Shown: positions 7,939-16,814 of the stretch, in pieces
Numbering within the stretch: the first letter of the stretch is position 1
Layout of the letters: every line of letters starts with the position of its first letter
Source: Sphaerisporangium sp. TRM90804
Lineage (GTDB): Bacteria; Actinomycetota; Actinomycetes; Streptosporangiales; Streptosporangiaceae
Direction of reading: 5' to 3'
DNA length: 64,000 nt
Assembly: GCF_029846175.1 (NCBI RefSeq)
Contig: NZ_JARWAC010000004.1
Span: forward strand, 186,001 to 250,000
Translations under genes and position numbers: made by a program
The notes under the pieces: generated by a model
Told to the model about the DNA's origin: nothing
Seen by the model: the letters and a program-made list of their open reading frames with translations, nothing else
Databases searched by the model: none

Positions 7939-10557
7939 TCAGGGGCGCAGGGTGAGGGTGTGCGTGGTGTCGGCGCGCACGGCCCGCTCGGTCTGGCGCA
8001 TGGGAGTCCAGCCGCCGCTCGCCCACAGGTCGGCCTGGTCGTCGTAGTCGGGGTGGAAGGCGTGGCCGGATGCCCCGGTGAGGTTGACCCAGCGGGAGCG
8101 GTCGGGGTCGGCCAGGTCGGCCACCAGGCGCATGGACGGCACCCAGTCGACCTCGTAGCCCACTGCGGCGTTCCAGCCGGTCGCCTCCACGGTGTCGGAG
8201 CCGCCGGAGACGCGCAGCGGGCCGCGGTTGAAGAGCCACTCGACCACGCCGATGCCCGAGGTGCCGAAGGTCTCGTTGGTCAGCTCCAGCGTGTGCAGGT
8301 CGCCCCAGCGCCAGTCGGCGGGCGTGTCGCCCAGCTTGGCGCGCAGCTCGCCGGCCGCGCCGGCCATGGCGGCCTTCAGCGCGTCGTCGCGGGTCTCGGC
8401 CCTGTCCTTGGTGCGCACGTCGTCCCACCAGGGGTCGGACGGCTTGTCGAGCAGGGCGCGCACCACCTCGTACCAGCGGCCCCCGCCGCCGGGACGGCTG
8501 CCGGCGGGCAGCTCGTCGTCGAAGGTGCCGCGCAGCAGGTGGCGCCAGACGGCGTTGAAGTAGGCGGCGCCGGCCGAGTCGCGGTGCTGGGAGAAGTCCC
8601 ACGCCCGCAGCACGGCGAGGATCTCGCCGCCGTCGTCGCCGGGAACGCCCGCCCGCAGCAGGTGCGGCACCAGCGCCGGCGCGAGCAGGTTGGCCGAGTC
8701 CGCCTGGATGTTCGACATGGTGTCGGCCGTGACCTTCCCCGCGGCGACGGCCTGCCCGATGCGCTCGGTGATGCGCTGGGAGCGGTAGCCGTAGGACCAG
8801 TCGGAGGTCAGGTAGGGGCCGGAGCCGGCGGGCGTGGCGGCGTTGTTGGCGGTGACGATGAAGCCCTCGGCGGGGTTGTAGACCCGCGGCAGGTCGTCGA
8901 AGGGCACGAAGCCGGTCCACTCCTGCTTGCCGGTCCAGCCCTTGGCCGGCCACCGGCCGTCGCCTTCGGACCTGATCGGGATGCGGCCGGGCGCCTGGTA
9001 GCCGATGTTGCCGTCGACGTCGGCGTATACCATGTTCTGGGCGGGGGCCTCGAAGAACGACGCCGCCCGCCGGAACTCCTCGAAGTTCGTCGCGGTGTCC
9101 AGCAGGAGCAGGGCGTCGGCCGTCCGGCCCGGGTCGAGGGCGGTCCAGCGCAGCGCGATCTCCGTCCGGCGGCTCGCGGGCTCGCCGGCGTCGGCGGCGG
9201 CGCCGGGAACCGCGTCGCGCGCGTCGCCGAGCACGCCGGAGACGATCGGCCCGTGGGCGGTCGAGCGGACGACCAGCTTCTCCGGCGCGCGGCCGGCGAC
9301 CTTGATCTCCTCGGTGCGGACCTCCATGGGCGTCCACTCCTCACCGGCCTGGTAGGTGTCGCCCTCGGTGCGCTCCAGGTACAGGTCGGTGACGTCGGGG
9401 CCGAGGTTGGTGAAACCCCAGGCGACGCGGTCGTTGCGGCCGATCACCACCCCGGGCAGCCCGGAGAAGGTGTAGCCCACGACGTCGTAGGGGCAGGCCG
9501 CCGACTTCACCCGGCAGTGCAGCCCCGCCTGGTACCAGATCGAGGGGATGCGCGGGCCGAGGTGCGGGTCGTTGGCGAGCAGCGGCTTGCCGGTGGCGGT
9601 GTGGGCGCCGCCCACGACCCAGGAGTTGGAGCCGATGCCCGACTGGTCGGCTCCGCCGGTGCCGACCAGGGAGGGCACCGCGCGCAACGCGCGGGCCGCG
9701 CCGGCCAGCGCCCGCGCGGCGCCGGGCACGGCCGCCGCCGTCCCGCCCGGCTCCACCGGGGTCGCCCGCGACGCGGCCGGCGGGCCGGCGTCCGCCGGGG
9801 AGGCCACGGCGCGGGTGCCGCCCTCCCGCGGGGAGGGGGCGCCGGCGACGATCGGCCGGTGCCGGTCGTAGGGGTAGGACGGGAAGAGCTGGTCGACGCG
9901 GTCGCGGGGCAGGACGAAGGCGTAGATGGCACGCTCCAGCTCGCTGTCCATGTTCGACCGCAGATCCCAGGCCATCGCCTTCAGCCACGCCAGCGAGTCG
10001 GCGGGCGTCCACGGCTCGGGCGTGTACGCGCCGTTGGTCAGCTTGAGCACGGCGTATTCCAGGCTGCGCTGGGCGAACCCGCTGTTCTGACCCATCCAGG
10101 CGTTGACGCCGGCGGCGTAGTCCTGCAGGGCCTGGCGTGTCTGCTCGGAGAGCAGGGGCAGCTCCCGCTCGGCGGTGCGCCGCCAGCCGAGCGTGCGGAC
10201 GACCTTGTCGACCTCCAGGGTGGAGGGGCCGAACAGCTCCGACAGGCGGCCGGCGGTGGTCTTGCGCCGGAAGTCCATCTCCCAGAACCGGTCCTGGGCG
10301 TGCACGTAGCCCTGCGCCATGAACAGGTCGCGCGGGCTGCCGGCGTAGATCTGCGGGATGCCGTACCGGTCGCGCAGCACCGTCACCTCGGCGCTCAGCC
10401 CCGGCAGCGGCAGCTCCCCGTCAAGCCGGGGGAACGACCTGCGCACCGTCCAGGTGACGGTGCCCGCCAGCAGGACGGCCAGCGCGAGCAGGACGGCGAG
10501 GACACGCGCTCCCCAGCGGAGCGGGCGGGGCAGGCGGGCGAAGGGGGCGATCCTCAA
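7939..10557 (-). CDS. penicillin acylase family protein
   Basis: An N-terminal-nucleophile amidohydrolase of 872 residues. One membrane segment (about residues 15-37) is followed by the small chain (YGIPQIYA, YVHAQDRFWEMDF), an Ala/Pro-rich spacer (about 236-300) and the large chain starting at Ser310 in GIGSNSW. In the family this serine becomes the catalytic residue after autoproteolysis, and the downstream NDPHLG motif fits. It probably works outside the membrane on amides such as acyl-homoserine lactones or beta-lactams; the substrate is unknown. The start is TTG 10557 with AAAGG upstream, 12 bases after the ArsR stop, so the two form an operon. Confidence 0.9.
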   Translation of the reverse strand: MRIAPFARLPRPLRWGARVLAVLLALAVLLAGTVTWTVRRSFPRLDGELPLPGLSAEVTVLRDRYGIPQIYAGSPRDLFMAQGYVHAQDRFWEMDFRRKTTAGRLSELFGPSTLEVDKVVRTLGWRRTAERELPLLSEQTRQALQDYAAGVNAWMGQNSGFAQRSLEYAVLKLTNGAYTPEPWTPADSLAWLKAMAWDLRSNMDSELERAIYAFVLPRDRVDQLFPSYPYDRHRPIVAGAPSPREGGTRAVASPADAGPPAASRATPVEPGGTAAAVPGAARALAGAARALRAVPSLVGTGGADQSGIGSNSWVVGGAHTATGKPLLANDPHLGPRIPSIWYQAGLHCRVKSAACPYDVVGYTFSGLPGVVIGRNDRVAWGFTNLGPDVTDLYLERTEGDTYQAGEEWTPMEVRTEEIKVAGRAPEKLVVRSTAHGPIVSGVLGDARDAVPGAAADAGEPASRRTEIALRWTALDPGRTADALLLLDTATNFEEFRRAASFFEAPAQNMVYADVDGNIGYQAPGRIPIRSEGDGRWPAKGWTGKQEWTGFVPFDDLPRVYNPAEGFIVTANNAATPAGSGPYLTSDWSYGYRSQRITERIGQAVAAGKVTADTMSNIQADSANLLAPALVPHLLRAGVPGDDGGEILAVLRAWDFSQHRDSAGAAYFNAVWRHLLRGTFDDELPAGSRPGGGGRWYEVVRALLDKPSDPWWDDVRTKDRAETRDDALKAAMAGAAGELRAKLGDTPADWRWGDLHTLELTNETFGTSGIGVVEWLFNRGPLRVSGGSDTVEATGWNAAVGYEVDWVPSMRLVADLADPDRSRWVNLTGASGHAFHPDYDDQADLWASGGWTPMRQTERAVRADTTHTLTLRP

Positions 10558-10569
10558 CTGCTGTGCCTT

Positions 10570-10932
10570 TCATTGCGCACCGCCGGGCGGGTCGGCGGCG
10601 GGGGTCGTGCCGGAGTGCGGCCCGAGGGAGGGCATGGTATCCAGGTGGCGTTCGAGGGCGTCGAGGTGGCGGGTCCACATGCGCCGGTAGGGCTCCAGCC
10701 ACGCGTGCACCTCGGCCAGCGGCTCGGGGCGCAGCTCGTAGACGTGCCGCTGGGCGTCGGTGCGCATGCGCACCAGCCCCGCCTCCCGCAGGACCCGCAG
10801 GTGCTTGGAGGTGCCCGGCTGGGTGAGGCCCAGCTCCGTAACCAGCTCGCCGACCGCCCTGGGCCGCTCCAGCAACAGGTCGAGGATGCGGCGGCGGTGC
10901 GGTTCCGCGAGCACGGCGAAGGCGGTGGCCAT
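10570..10932 (-). CDS. ArsR-family winged-helix regulator
   Basis: A helix-turn-helix repressor of about 120 residues. It shows MATAFAVLAEPHRRRIL, VGELVTELGLTQPGTSKHLR and the beta-wing VRMRTDAQRHVYEL, the usual ArsR/SmtB layout. The metal-binding Cys-x-Cys motif is absent, so it probably senses something other than a metal, or responds through the partner helix. It overlaps no gene and ends 12 bases before the acylase TTG, which suggests it controls that operon. The start at 10932 is a choice; an ATG at 10956 is also in frame. Confidence 0.88.
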   Translation of the reverse strand: MATAFAVLAEPHRRRILDLLLERPRAVGELVTELGLTQPGTSKHLRVLREAGLVRMRTDAQRHVYELRPEPLAEVHAWLEPYRRMWTRHLDALERHLDTMPSLGPHSGTTPAADPPGGAQ

Positions 10933-10995
10933 GGCCCGTATCGTAACCGCGCCCATGTGGCGCGGCGGGGGACGGCCGGGGCGCAGGTGCGCCGG

Positions 10996-11814
10996 TCAGG
11001 CGTCCGACTTGCGGGCGACCCCGCCGGCCAGCCAGATCTTCTCCGGCCGGTGGACGTTGAGCGGGTTCTCCGGCCGCCACTGGCGGATGTAGACCAGCCC
11101 CGGCTCGACCAGGTCCATGCCGTCGAAGAAGCCGCGGACCTGCGAGAGCGTGCGGTCGGCCTTCTCGGGGCGGTTCAGCACCCGCCGGTAGACGTCGCCG
11201 ATCGGCCCGGCCACCTCGGGGCGGGAGTCGAAGACCGCGTGCACGATGACCAGGTGACTGCCCGGTCCCATCCAGTCGCGCAGCTCGGCCACGCGCTTGA
11301 ACGGATCGTCCTCGTCGGGCAGGTACTGCAGGGCGCTCGTGATCAGGACGGCGACCGGCCGCTCGCGGTCGATCAGCCGCCGCACCACCGGGTCGGCCAC
11401 CAGCTCCACCGGGTGCATGATGTCGCCGTCGACGACGCCGATGCGCTCGTCCGTGGCGAGCAGGGCGCGGGAGTGCGACAGCACCACCGGGTCCCTGGCC
11501 GCGTACACGACGCGGGCGTCGGGGGTCAGCGCGTGGGCGATCTGGTGGGTGTTGCGCTTGTTCGGGATGCCCGACCCGATGTTGACGAACTGCGTGACAC
11601 CCTCGCCGACGAGGTACTTCACCACCCGGGCCTGGAACTCCAGCGCTTCTCTGGCCATGATCCGGATCTCCGGGGCGATGGCGAGGATCTCCTCGGCGGC
11701 CGCCCGGTCGGCGGCGAAGTTGTCCTTGCCGCCGAGGAAGTAGTCGTGGACGCGCGCGATGTTGGGCACGGTGGTGTCCAGACTCGCACCCGTCCGACGG
11801 ACGTCGTCGCTCAC
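10996..11814 (-). CDS. S-adenosyl methyltransferase (DUF574/Methyltransf_19)
   Basis: A 272-residue member of the actinomycete-specific SAM methyltransferase family formerly called DUF574. Characteristic segments include TVPNIARVHDYFLGGKDNF at residues 15-33, the SAM-binding QFVNIGSGIP, then VVYAARDPVVL and ALQYLPD. The family is highly expanded in filamentous actinomycetes and its substrates are unknown. GTG 11814 is the start. It stands alone on the minus strand beside the acylase/ArsR operon. Confidence 0.92.
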   Translation of the reverse strand: MSDDVRRTGASLDTTVPNIARVHDYFLGGKDNFAADRAAAEEILAIAPEIRIMAREALEFQARVVKYLVGEGVTQFVNIGSGIPNKRNTHQIAHALTPDARVVYAARDPVVLSHSRALLATDERIGVVDGDIMHPVELVADPVVRRLIDRERPVAVLITSALQYLPDEDDPFKRVAELRDWMGPGSHLVIVHAVFDSRPEVAGPIGDVYRRVLNRPEKADRTLSQVRGFFDGMDLVEPGLVYIRQWRPENPLNVHRPEKIWLAGGVARKSDA

Positions 11815-12002
11815 GCTCTCACTCCTCAGCCCCGCTGAGACTAAGGGGGTCGCGAGCGCCTTGATATGGCAACTTCTCTCAAAACCCCCCGTGTTCTCCT
11901 AAAACCAACGGAGAACCTCAACATAGGACATGCTACGGGTGAAGAGGGTTTCTGACACTCCACCGATGGATGGAGATGGTTTTCCTCTGCGCCCGGGCAC
12001 CG

Positions 12003-12566
12003 TCATTCCGACAAAGGGGTCAGTTCCACCCCGCTGAAACGCGCCTCGAACCCGCCGCCGAGCGGCGCCGCGCTCATGACGCCGGTCAGTGCGGGCACGC
12101 CGGGCGGGAAGTAGGCCAGCCGCAGCATGGTGACGGGCTCGGCCCCGTTGAGCCCGTACCGCACGATCACGGTGTCCCCCTTCCGCTCCAGTTCGAGGGC
12201 GACCGCGCCGACCGGCCCGGCCGCCGGGGTCATCGACCAGTCGGAGAAGTCCCGGGTGACGACCGTGCTGAGGTTGATCCCGCCGTCGACGTACTCCACG
12301 CCCGCCTTGATCCAGTTCTCGCCGTCGATCCACAGGACGACGCCCGCCTGGTCGTACTGCTCGGCGTAGTCGGCCTCGACGGTGACCCTCAGGCGCAGGT
12401 CGTCCGCGGTCACCTCGCCGAACATGTGGGCGCTGTCGTGGGTGAAGCCGTAGTGCGTGACCCGCCACAGATCGGTGCCGGTGTCCGCCGTGATCCGCAG
12501 GTCGTCGCCGACCGCCCACTTGGCCGGCTCGTTCTCCCAGCGCCACCGGCCGACGTCCACCGTCAT
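12003..12566 (-). CDS. DUF1349 domain protein (concanavalin-like fold)
   Basis: A 187-residue protein of the DUF1349/YesU-like family, a beta-jelly-roll expected to bind or act on carbohydrate. It shows the typical EQYDQAGVVLWIDGENWIK and VVTRDFSDWS segments. It has no signal peptide, so it is intracellular. ATG 12566 is preceded by GAGAAGGAGAACGCG. The CebR-like palindrome 56 bases upstream links it to cellulose or cello-oligosaccharide control, which is an inference. Enzymatic activity is not established for the family. Confidence 0.85.
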   Translation of the reverse strand: MTVDVGRWRWENEPAKWAVGDDLRITADTGTDLWRVTHYGFTHDSAHMFGEVTADDLRLRVTVEADYAEQYDQAGVVLWIDGENWIKAGVEYVDGGINLSTVVTRDFSDWSMTPAAGPVGAVALELERKGDTVIVRYGLNGAEPVTMLRLAYFPPGVPALTGVMSAAPLGGGFEARFSGVELTPLSE

Positions 12567-12621
12567 CGCGTTCTCCTTCTCGGCTGTAGCGAACCTGCCG
12601 CGACCCTACCGGCTCGCTATA

Positions 12622-12635
12622 TGGGAGCGCTCTCA
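12622..12635. promoter_or_regulatory. CebR-like operator
   Basis: TGGGAGCGCTCTCA differs at one position from the CebR box TGGGAGCGCTCCCA known from Streptomyces cellulose regulons. It lies between the DUF1349 gene and the GroES-like gene, upstream of both. Confidence 0.65.
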
Positions 12636-12682
12636 CGCAGCGCGGCACGGCACGGCCACCCTGGTTCACTAAGCTGCGGGGT

Positions 12683-13003
12683 GTGACCGACCCGAAGTTC
12701 GAGATCCAGATGCTCCACGACCGCGTCATGGTCAAGGTCCAGCAGGACTCCGAGGAGCGCCGCAGCTCCGCCGGCATCGTGATCCCCGCGACCGTCACCA
12801 TGGCCAACCGGCTCGTCTGGGGCGAGGTGTGCGGGGTCGGAGCGAACGCCCGGCTGGTCAAGGTGGGCGACCGGGTGCTGTTCAACTCCGACGACCAGTA
12901 CGAGGTGGAGGTGCACGGCCAGGTCTACCTCGTCATGCGCGAGCGCGACCTGCACGCCGTGGCCACGCCGCAGACCGAGCAGGGCACCGGCCTGTACCTG
13001 TGA
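12683..13003 (+). CDS. GroES-like (Cpn10) protein
   Basis: A 106-residue member of the GroES co-chaperonin fold. It contains MLHDRVMVKVQ, SSAGIVIP, VGDRVLFNSDDQYEVEV and a terminal YLVMRERDLHAV, with the order and spacing of Cpn10. The mobile loop is shorter and the sequence diverges from housekeeping GroES, and no groEL is adjacent. It is probably a specialised paralog. GTG 12683 is the start and no clear ribosome binding site precedes it, so the message may be leaderless. Confidence 0.8.
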   Translation: MTDPKFEIQMLHDRVMVKVQQDSEERRSSAGIVIPATVTMANRLVWGEVCGVGANARLVKVGDRVLFNSDDQYEVEVHGQVYLVMRERDLHAVATPQTEQGTGLYL

Positions 13004-13030
13004 GGACCCGCCCCGGCCGGCCCGCTCGGG

Positions 13031-13474
13031 CTACGGGCGGGTGAGGAAGTTCCGGCCGAACTCCACGAGGTCGATGCCGAGGCTCAGCTTGAGCATGAAC
13101 CACACCAGCACGGCGGCGAACGCGAGCGTCACGGCGCTCACCAGGATGCGCACCGCCCAGTTCTGACGCAGCAGCCAGCCGGTCCAGCTCGACAGCGTCT
13201 TCTTGCCGAACTCCAGCACGCGGTGCGCCCACGCGAACTCGGTGGCCAGCAGGGCCAGGCCCGCGAAGACGATCAGCCAGCCGGGGCCGGGCAGCGGCAC
13301 CAGCAGCAGCCCGCCGATGACGAGGGCGGCGCCCACCACGCCGATGACGATCTTCAGCGTGAGGCGGCCGGTGCGGGTCGCCCGCACGCCGTCCAGCCAG
13401 CCTTTGACTCCCCCGTGGCGGGGAGGGCCTGCCAATGCCTCGTCCTGCCGCTCACCGGTCACGGCCACCCACAT
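13031..13474 (-). CDS. PGPGW/TIGR02611 family membrane protein
   Basis: About 147 residues with two or three transmembrane stretches. The signature PLPGPGWLIVFAG gives the family its name, and AWAHRVL follows. The last third holds another hydrophobic segment (LVSAVTLAFAAVLVWFML). The function is unknown; it is an inner-membrane protein common in actinobacteria. ATG 13474 follows CTGGGGGT closely, and the frame extends upstream to 13591 without support. Confidence 0.8.
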   Translation of the reverse strand: MWVAVTGERQDEALAGPPRHGGVKGWLDGVRATRTGRLTLKIVIGVVGAALVIGGLLLVPLPGPGWLIVFAGLALLATEFAWAHRVLEFGKKTLSSWTGWLLRQNWAVRILVSAVTLAFAAVLVWFMLKLSLGIDLVEFGRNFLTRP

Positions 13475-13593
13475 ACCCCCAGAACCGACAGTGTCACCGT
13501 CCACAATAGTTGGCGCTCGGCCATGTCCGCCTCGTCCTTCAGGTGGAGGACGGGTCCCCCGCGGGTCTGGCCGCGGTCCCCGGTACGCCACCC

Positions 13594-13637
13594 GGGCGGC
13601 GCGCGCCCGGCTCCCGCGAGCCGGGCGCGCGCCGCCC
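13594..13637 (-). terminator. 20-bp perfect stem, terminator of the GH74 gene
   Basis: Arms at 13594-13613 and 13618-13637 are perfectly complementary around a CCGC loop. The hairpin begins six bases beyond the GH74 stop codon. It has no T-tract, as is usual for actinomycete terminators. Confidence 0.8.
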
Positions 13638-13642
13638 GCCGA

Positions 13643-16585
13643 TCAACCGGCCGTGCAGGTCACCGGGGACGGGACGCCGTTGGTCCCGGCCCAGGCGCCG
13701 TTGAAGCCGAACGACGTCGAGGCGCCCGCGGCCAGGTTGCCGTTGTATCCGGCGTTGCGCGCGGTGACGCCCGCGCCCGCCTGGGTGACGGTGGCGCTCC
13801 ACGCCTGGCCGACGGTCTGGCCGTCGGCGAACGCCCACCGGACGGTCCAGCCGGTGATCGCGGTCGTGCGGGTGTTGCGCACCGTGACCTCTCCCTGGAA
13901 GCCGCCCTGCCAGGAGTGGGCGATCCGGTAGGTGGCCGTGCAGCCGTCACCGCCCCCGCCGGTCGTGGTGGTGAACGTCACCGGCCCGGACGCCGCGGAG
14001 GAGTTGCCGGCCGCGTCCCGGGCGATCACGTAGAACGTGTGGGCGGTGCCGGCGGACAGGCCGGTGAGCGCGAACGAGGCGCCGGTCGCCGTGCCCACCC
14101 TGACGTCGGTGGCGCCGGCCTCGCGGTACACGTCGTAGCCGGTGACGCCGACGGCGTCGGACGAGGCCGTCCACGTCAGCGTCGCGCCCGTCGCGGTGAT
14201 CGCCGACGCGACCGGGGTGCCGGGCCGCGAGGGGGCGGTGACGTCCGGCGTGCCCGGGTCGGGGTCCGCTCCGGTGCGGTCGCCGTAGATGATCCCCCGG
14301 CCGTTCGTGCCGAGGTAGACCCGGCCGTAGATCCGCGGGTCGCCGGTGAGCGCCTCGCCGATGTTGCCGTACTGGTGCCGGTCGTCGTTGATCCGCACCC
14401 AGCTCGCCCCGGCGTCGTCGGAGCGGAAGACGCCGCGCACGGCGTCGATCTCGGCGACGGTGTAGAGCGCCGGGTAGGTCCTGCCCGGCGCGGCCTTGCC
14501 GAAGCCGATGTTGTCGGCCTCGGCGACGCCCGCCAGCCGGGTGAAGGAGGCGCCGGAGTTCGTCGAGTGCCACAGCCCGTAGACGCCTCCGGCGGTGCCG
14601 CCGGCCAGCCAGACGTCGCCCGCCACGCCGGGCAGCGCCTTGAACCTGCCGCTGGACGGCAGGCCGGTGGCGGCGGTCCTGGCGAAGGTGGCCCCGCCGT
14701 CGGTGCTGACGTAGAAGGCGCCGGCCGAGAACGCGTAGAACTTGTTCTTGTCGACCCGGTCGGCCTCGACGACCGCGTTGGCCGGGACGCCGGAGGCCGC
14801 CGTCCAGCTCGTGCCGAACCCTACGGAGTAGACCACTGGCTGCCCGGCGTCGCCCGGCGCCCAGACGAACCGGGTGCCGTCGGCGTTGGCGGCCACGGTG
14901 CCGCCGTTGTTGACGCCGCCCGGCTCGGTGCCCTGGAACCAGTTGGCGCCCCCGTCGGTGGAGAACGCCACGTGGCTGTCGCCGGGCCGGTCGGCGTCGG
15001 TGAAGTTGCCCGACCTGACCATCACACGCGGGTTGGCCTCGGCGTAGTCGAGGCTGGTCGTGGTGGTGAAGACGGGCGAGGTGAACAGCATCGACGGGAC
15101 CTTGGCGAGGTCGTCGTGGCGGAAGCCCCCGACATCGCCGAGGCCGCTGACCAGCGGCGGCCCGGACGGCGGGCTGATCAGGTCCAGGACGGCGGTCTCC
15201 TCAAGCCCCGCGGCCATCGGCCTGATCGTGAACTGCCCGCCGGTGTCCCACGCGGTGAGGTCGGTGGTGCCGTACACGGTGGCGCCGGTGCCGTACATCA
15301 TGCGGTCGGAGTCGAACGGGTCGATCTCCAGCGACTCGGTCATCCAGCCGAGCTTGGGCGAGGTCTCCGGCGGGGCCGGGTTGACGCCGAAGGTCAGCCA
15401 CGGGGCGGCGGTGATGTCCATCTTGTAGCGGAACGAGCGGTTGGGGTAGCTGGTGAAGTCCCACACCCGCGTCCAGGTCGCCCCGGAGTCGGTGCTGCGG
15501 AAGAAGATGACGTCCGGCCACCAGGAGATCTGGGTGGCGACCATCAGCGTGCCGGGCCGCTGCCGGTCGACGGTCAGGCCGCTGTAGCCGAAGTAGTCGT
15601 CGGCGCTGCTGGAGGGGACCGGGCTGATCTGCGTCCAGGCGCCGGTCGCGGTGGCGTACCGCCACACGTCGCCCTTGGAGCCCTCGTACGGGCCGCCGGT
15701 GTCGCTGGTGGCGATGTAGAGGTAGCCGTTGGCGGTGTCCAGCACGCCCTTGTGCGCGATGTACCCGGTGGGCTGGCCGGCGACCCGCGCCCAGGTGGCG
15801 CCGCCGTCGGTGCTGCGGTAGACGGTGTTGGCCTTGTCGGCGACGCCCACGTAGATGGTCCGCGTCGTGGTGCCCGCGCTGCCGGTGCGCTTGTCGAACG
15901 TCACCCACACCACCCCCTGGTTGTCGCCCAGGTAGGCGTCGCCGGGGCTCTGCACGTACGTCCCCGGGTTGGGGAAGGAGGTGACCTTCGACCAGGTCAC
16001 GCCCGAGTCGGTGCTGCGCCACAGGCCGTTGCCGCTCGGCGCGCCCAGGTACAGGACGCTGTTTCGGTTTGGGTCGACGGCCAGGCGCTCGCCCATGCCG
16101 CGGCCCGGCATGTTGCCGCCGAGCTTGAACGGCAGCCGGCTGGCCTGCCAGGTCGCGCCCTTGTCGCCGGAGCGCAGGACGGCGCCGTTGTTCGGGTCCC
16201 AGGAGTTGGTGTACATGCCGGCGGCGACGTAGACCCTGTCCGGGTCGACCGAGTCGGTGGCGAGGCTGACCACGCCGTTCCACCCCCAGTCGTCGAACCC
16301 GACCCAGTCGAGCAGCGGCGTCCAGGTGCGCGAGCTCTGGTTCCAGCGGTAGGCGCCGCCGATGTCGGTGCGCGCGTAGATCAGGTCCTTCTCGGTCTGG
16401 TTGAAGACGATGCCGGGCACGAATCCGCCGCCGCCGATCTGCGCGTTCTTGAACGTGTACGGGTCGGAGGGCACGGCCGCGGCCCGGTGGGGTTTCGCCG
16501 TGGCCGCCACGGGCGGCGCCTCGACGCCCGACGCGAGACACGCGGCCAGGGCGATCGCGAGCATGCTGAGAAGCTTCCTGCGCAT
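13643..16585 (-). CDS. secreted GH74 xyloglucanase-like enzyme with FnIII and CBM2
   Basis: A 980-residue exported enzyme. The signal peptide (residues 1-30, MRRKLLSMLAIALAACL) is followed by a two-propeller GH74 domain (about 40-770) with repeated STDxGxTW blades. The family's two catalytic aspartates align with Asp74 in ARTDIGGAYR and Asp484 in GLGDVGGF. A fibronectin III domain (about 795-875) and a C-terminal family 2 cellulose-binding module (about 880-980) follow. GH74 enzymes cleave xyloglucan backbones. The start at 16585 has AAGGGA eight bases upstream. A strong hairpin follows the gene. The neighbouring symporter and CBM2 esterase suggest a plant-wall utilisation region. Confidence 0.93.
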   Translation of the reverse strand: MRRKLLSMLAIALAACLASGVEAPPVAATAKPHRAAAVPSDPYTFKNAQIGGGGFVPGIVFNQTEKDLIYARTDIGGAYRWNQSSRTWTPLLDWVGFDDWGWNGVVSLATDSVDPDRVYVAAGMYTNSWDPNNGAVLRSGDKGATWQASRLPFKLGGNMPGRGMGERLAVDPNRNSVLYLGAPSGNGLWRSTDSGVTWSKVTSFPNPGTYVQSPGDAYLGDNQGVVWVTFDKRTGSAGTTTRTIYVGVADKANTVYRSTDGGATWARVAGQPTGYIAHKGVLDTANGYLYIATSDTGGPYEGSKGDVWRYATATGAWTQISPVPSSSADDYFGYSGLTVDRQRPGTLMVATQISWWPDVIFFRSTDSGATWTRVWDFTSYPNRSFRYKMDITAAPWLTFGVNPAPPETSPKLGWMTESLEIDPFDSDRMMYGTGATVYGTTDLTAWDTGGQFTIRPMAAGLEETAVLDLISPPSGPPLVSGLGDVGGFRHDDLAKVPSMLFTSPVFTTTTSLDYAEANPRVMVRSGNFTDADRPGDSHVAFSTDGGANWFQGTEPGGVNNGGTVAANADGTRFVWAPGDAGQPVVYSVGFGTSWTAASGVPANAVVEADRVDKNKFYAFSAGAFYVSTDGGATFARTAATGLPSSGRFKALPGVAGDVWLAGGTAGGVYGLWHSTNSGASFTRLAGVAEADNIGFGKAAPGRTYPALYTVAEIDAVRGVFRSDDAGASWVRINDDRHQYGNIGEALTGDPRIYGRVYLGTNGRGIIYGDRTGADPDPGTPDVTAPSRPGTPVASAITATGATLTWTASSDAVGVTGYDVYREAGATDVRVGTATGASFALTGLSAGTAHTFYVIARDAAGNSSAASGPVTFTTTTGGGGDGCTATYRIAHSWQGGFQGEVTVRNTRTTAITGWTVRWAFADGQTVGQAWSATVTQAGAGVTARNAGYNGNLAAGASTSFGFNGAWAGTNGVPSPVTCTAG

Positions 16586-16814
16586 GAACGGTCCCTTCGT
16601 GGAACGGACGACCGCCATGCACGATCAAGGGGGGACCCTGACCGTCTACTCCGAGCGTGCATGGTGAAGACGAGGCTCCTGACAGCCTCGGCCGCAGGGT
16701 CACACAGCCCCGGCGGGCCCGTCAACATCTCCCGTGAACCGCGTGTGGCGAAGAGCGCACAGCGGACAGGACACACCAGGTGAGACCTGGAAAAATCCGG
16801 GTAGCGGCGGTTCC

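Noticed and set aside
7960-16783. Very long opposite-strand open frames (for example 7960-11838 and 13223-16783 on the plus strand)
   Set aside because: They are antisense shadows of the penicillin acylase, methyltransferase and GH74 genes. Their Gly/Arg/Val-rich sequence has no domain.
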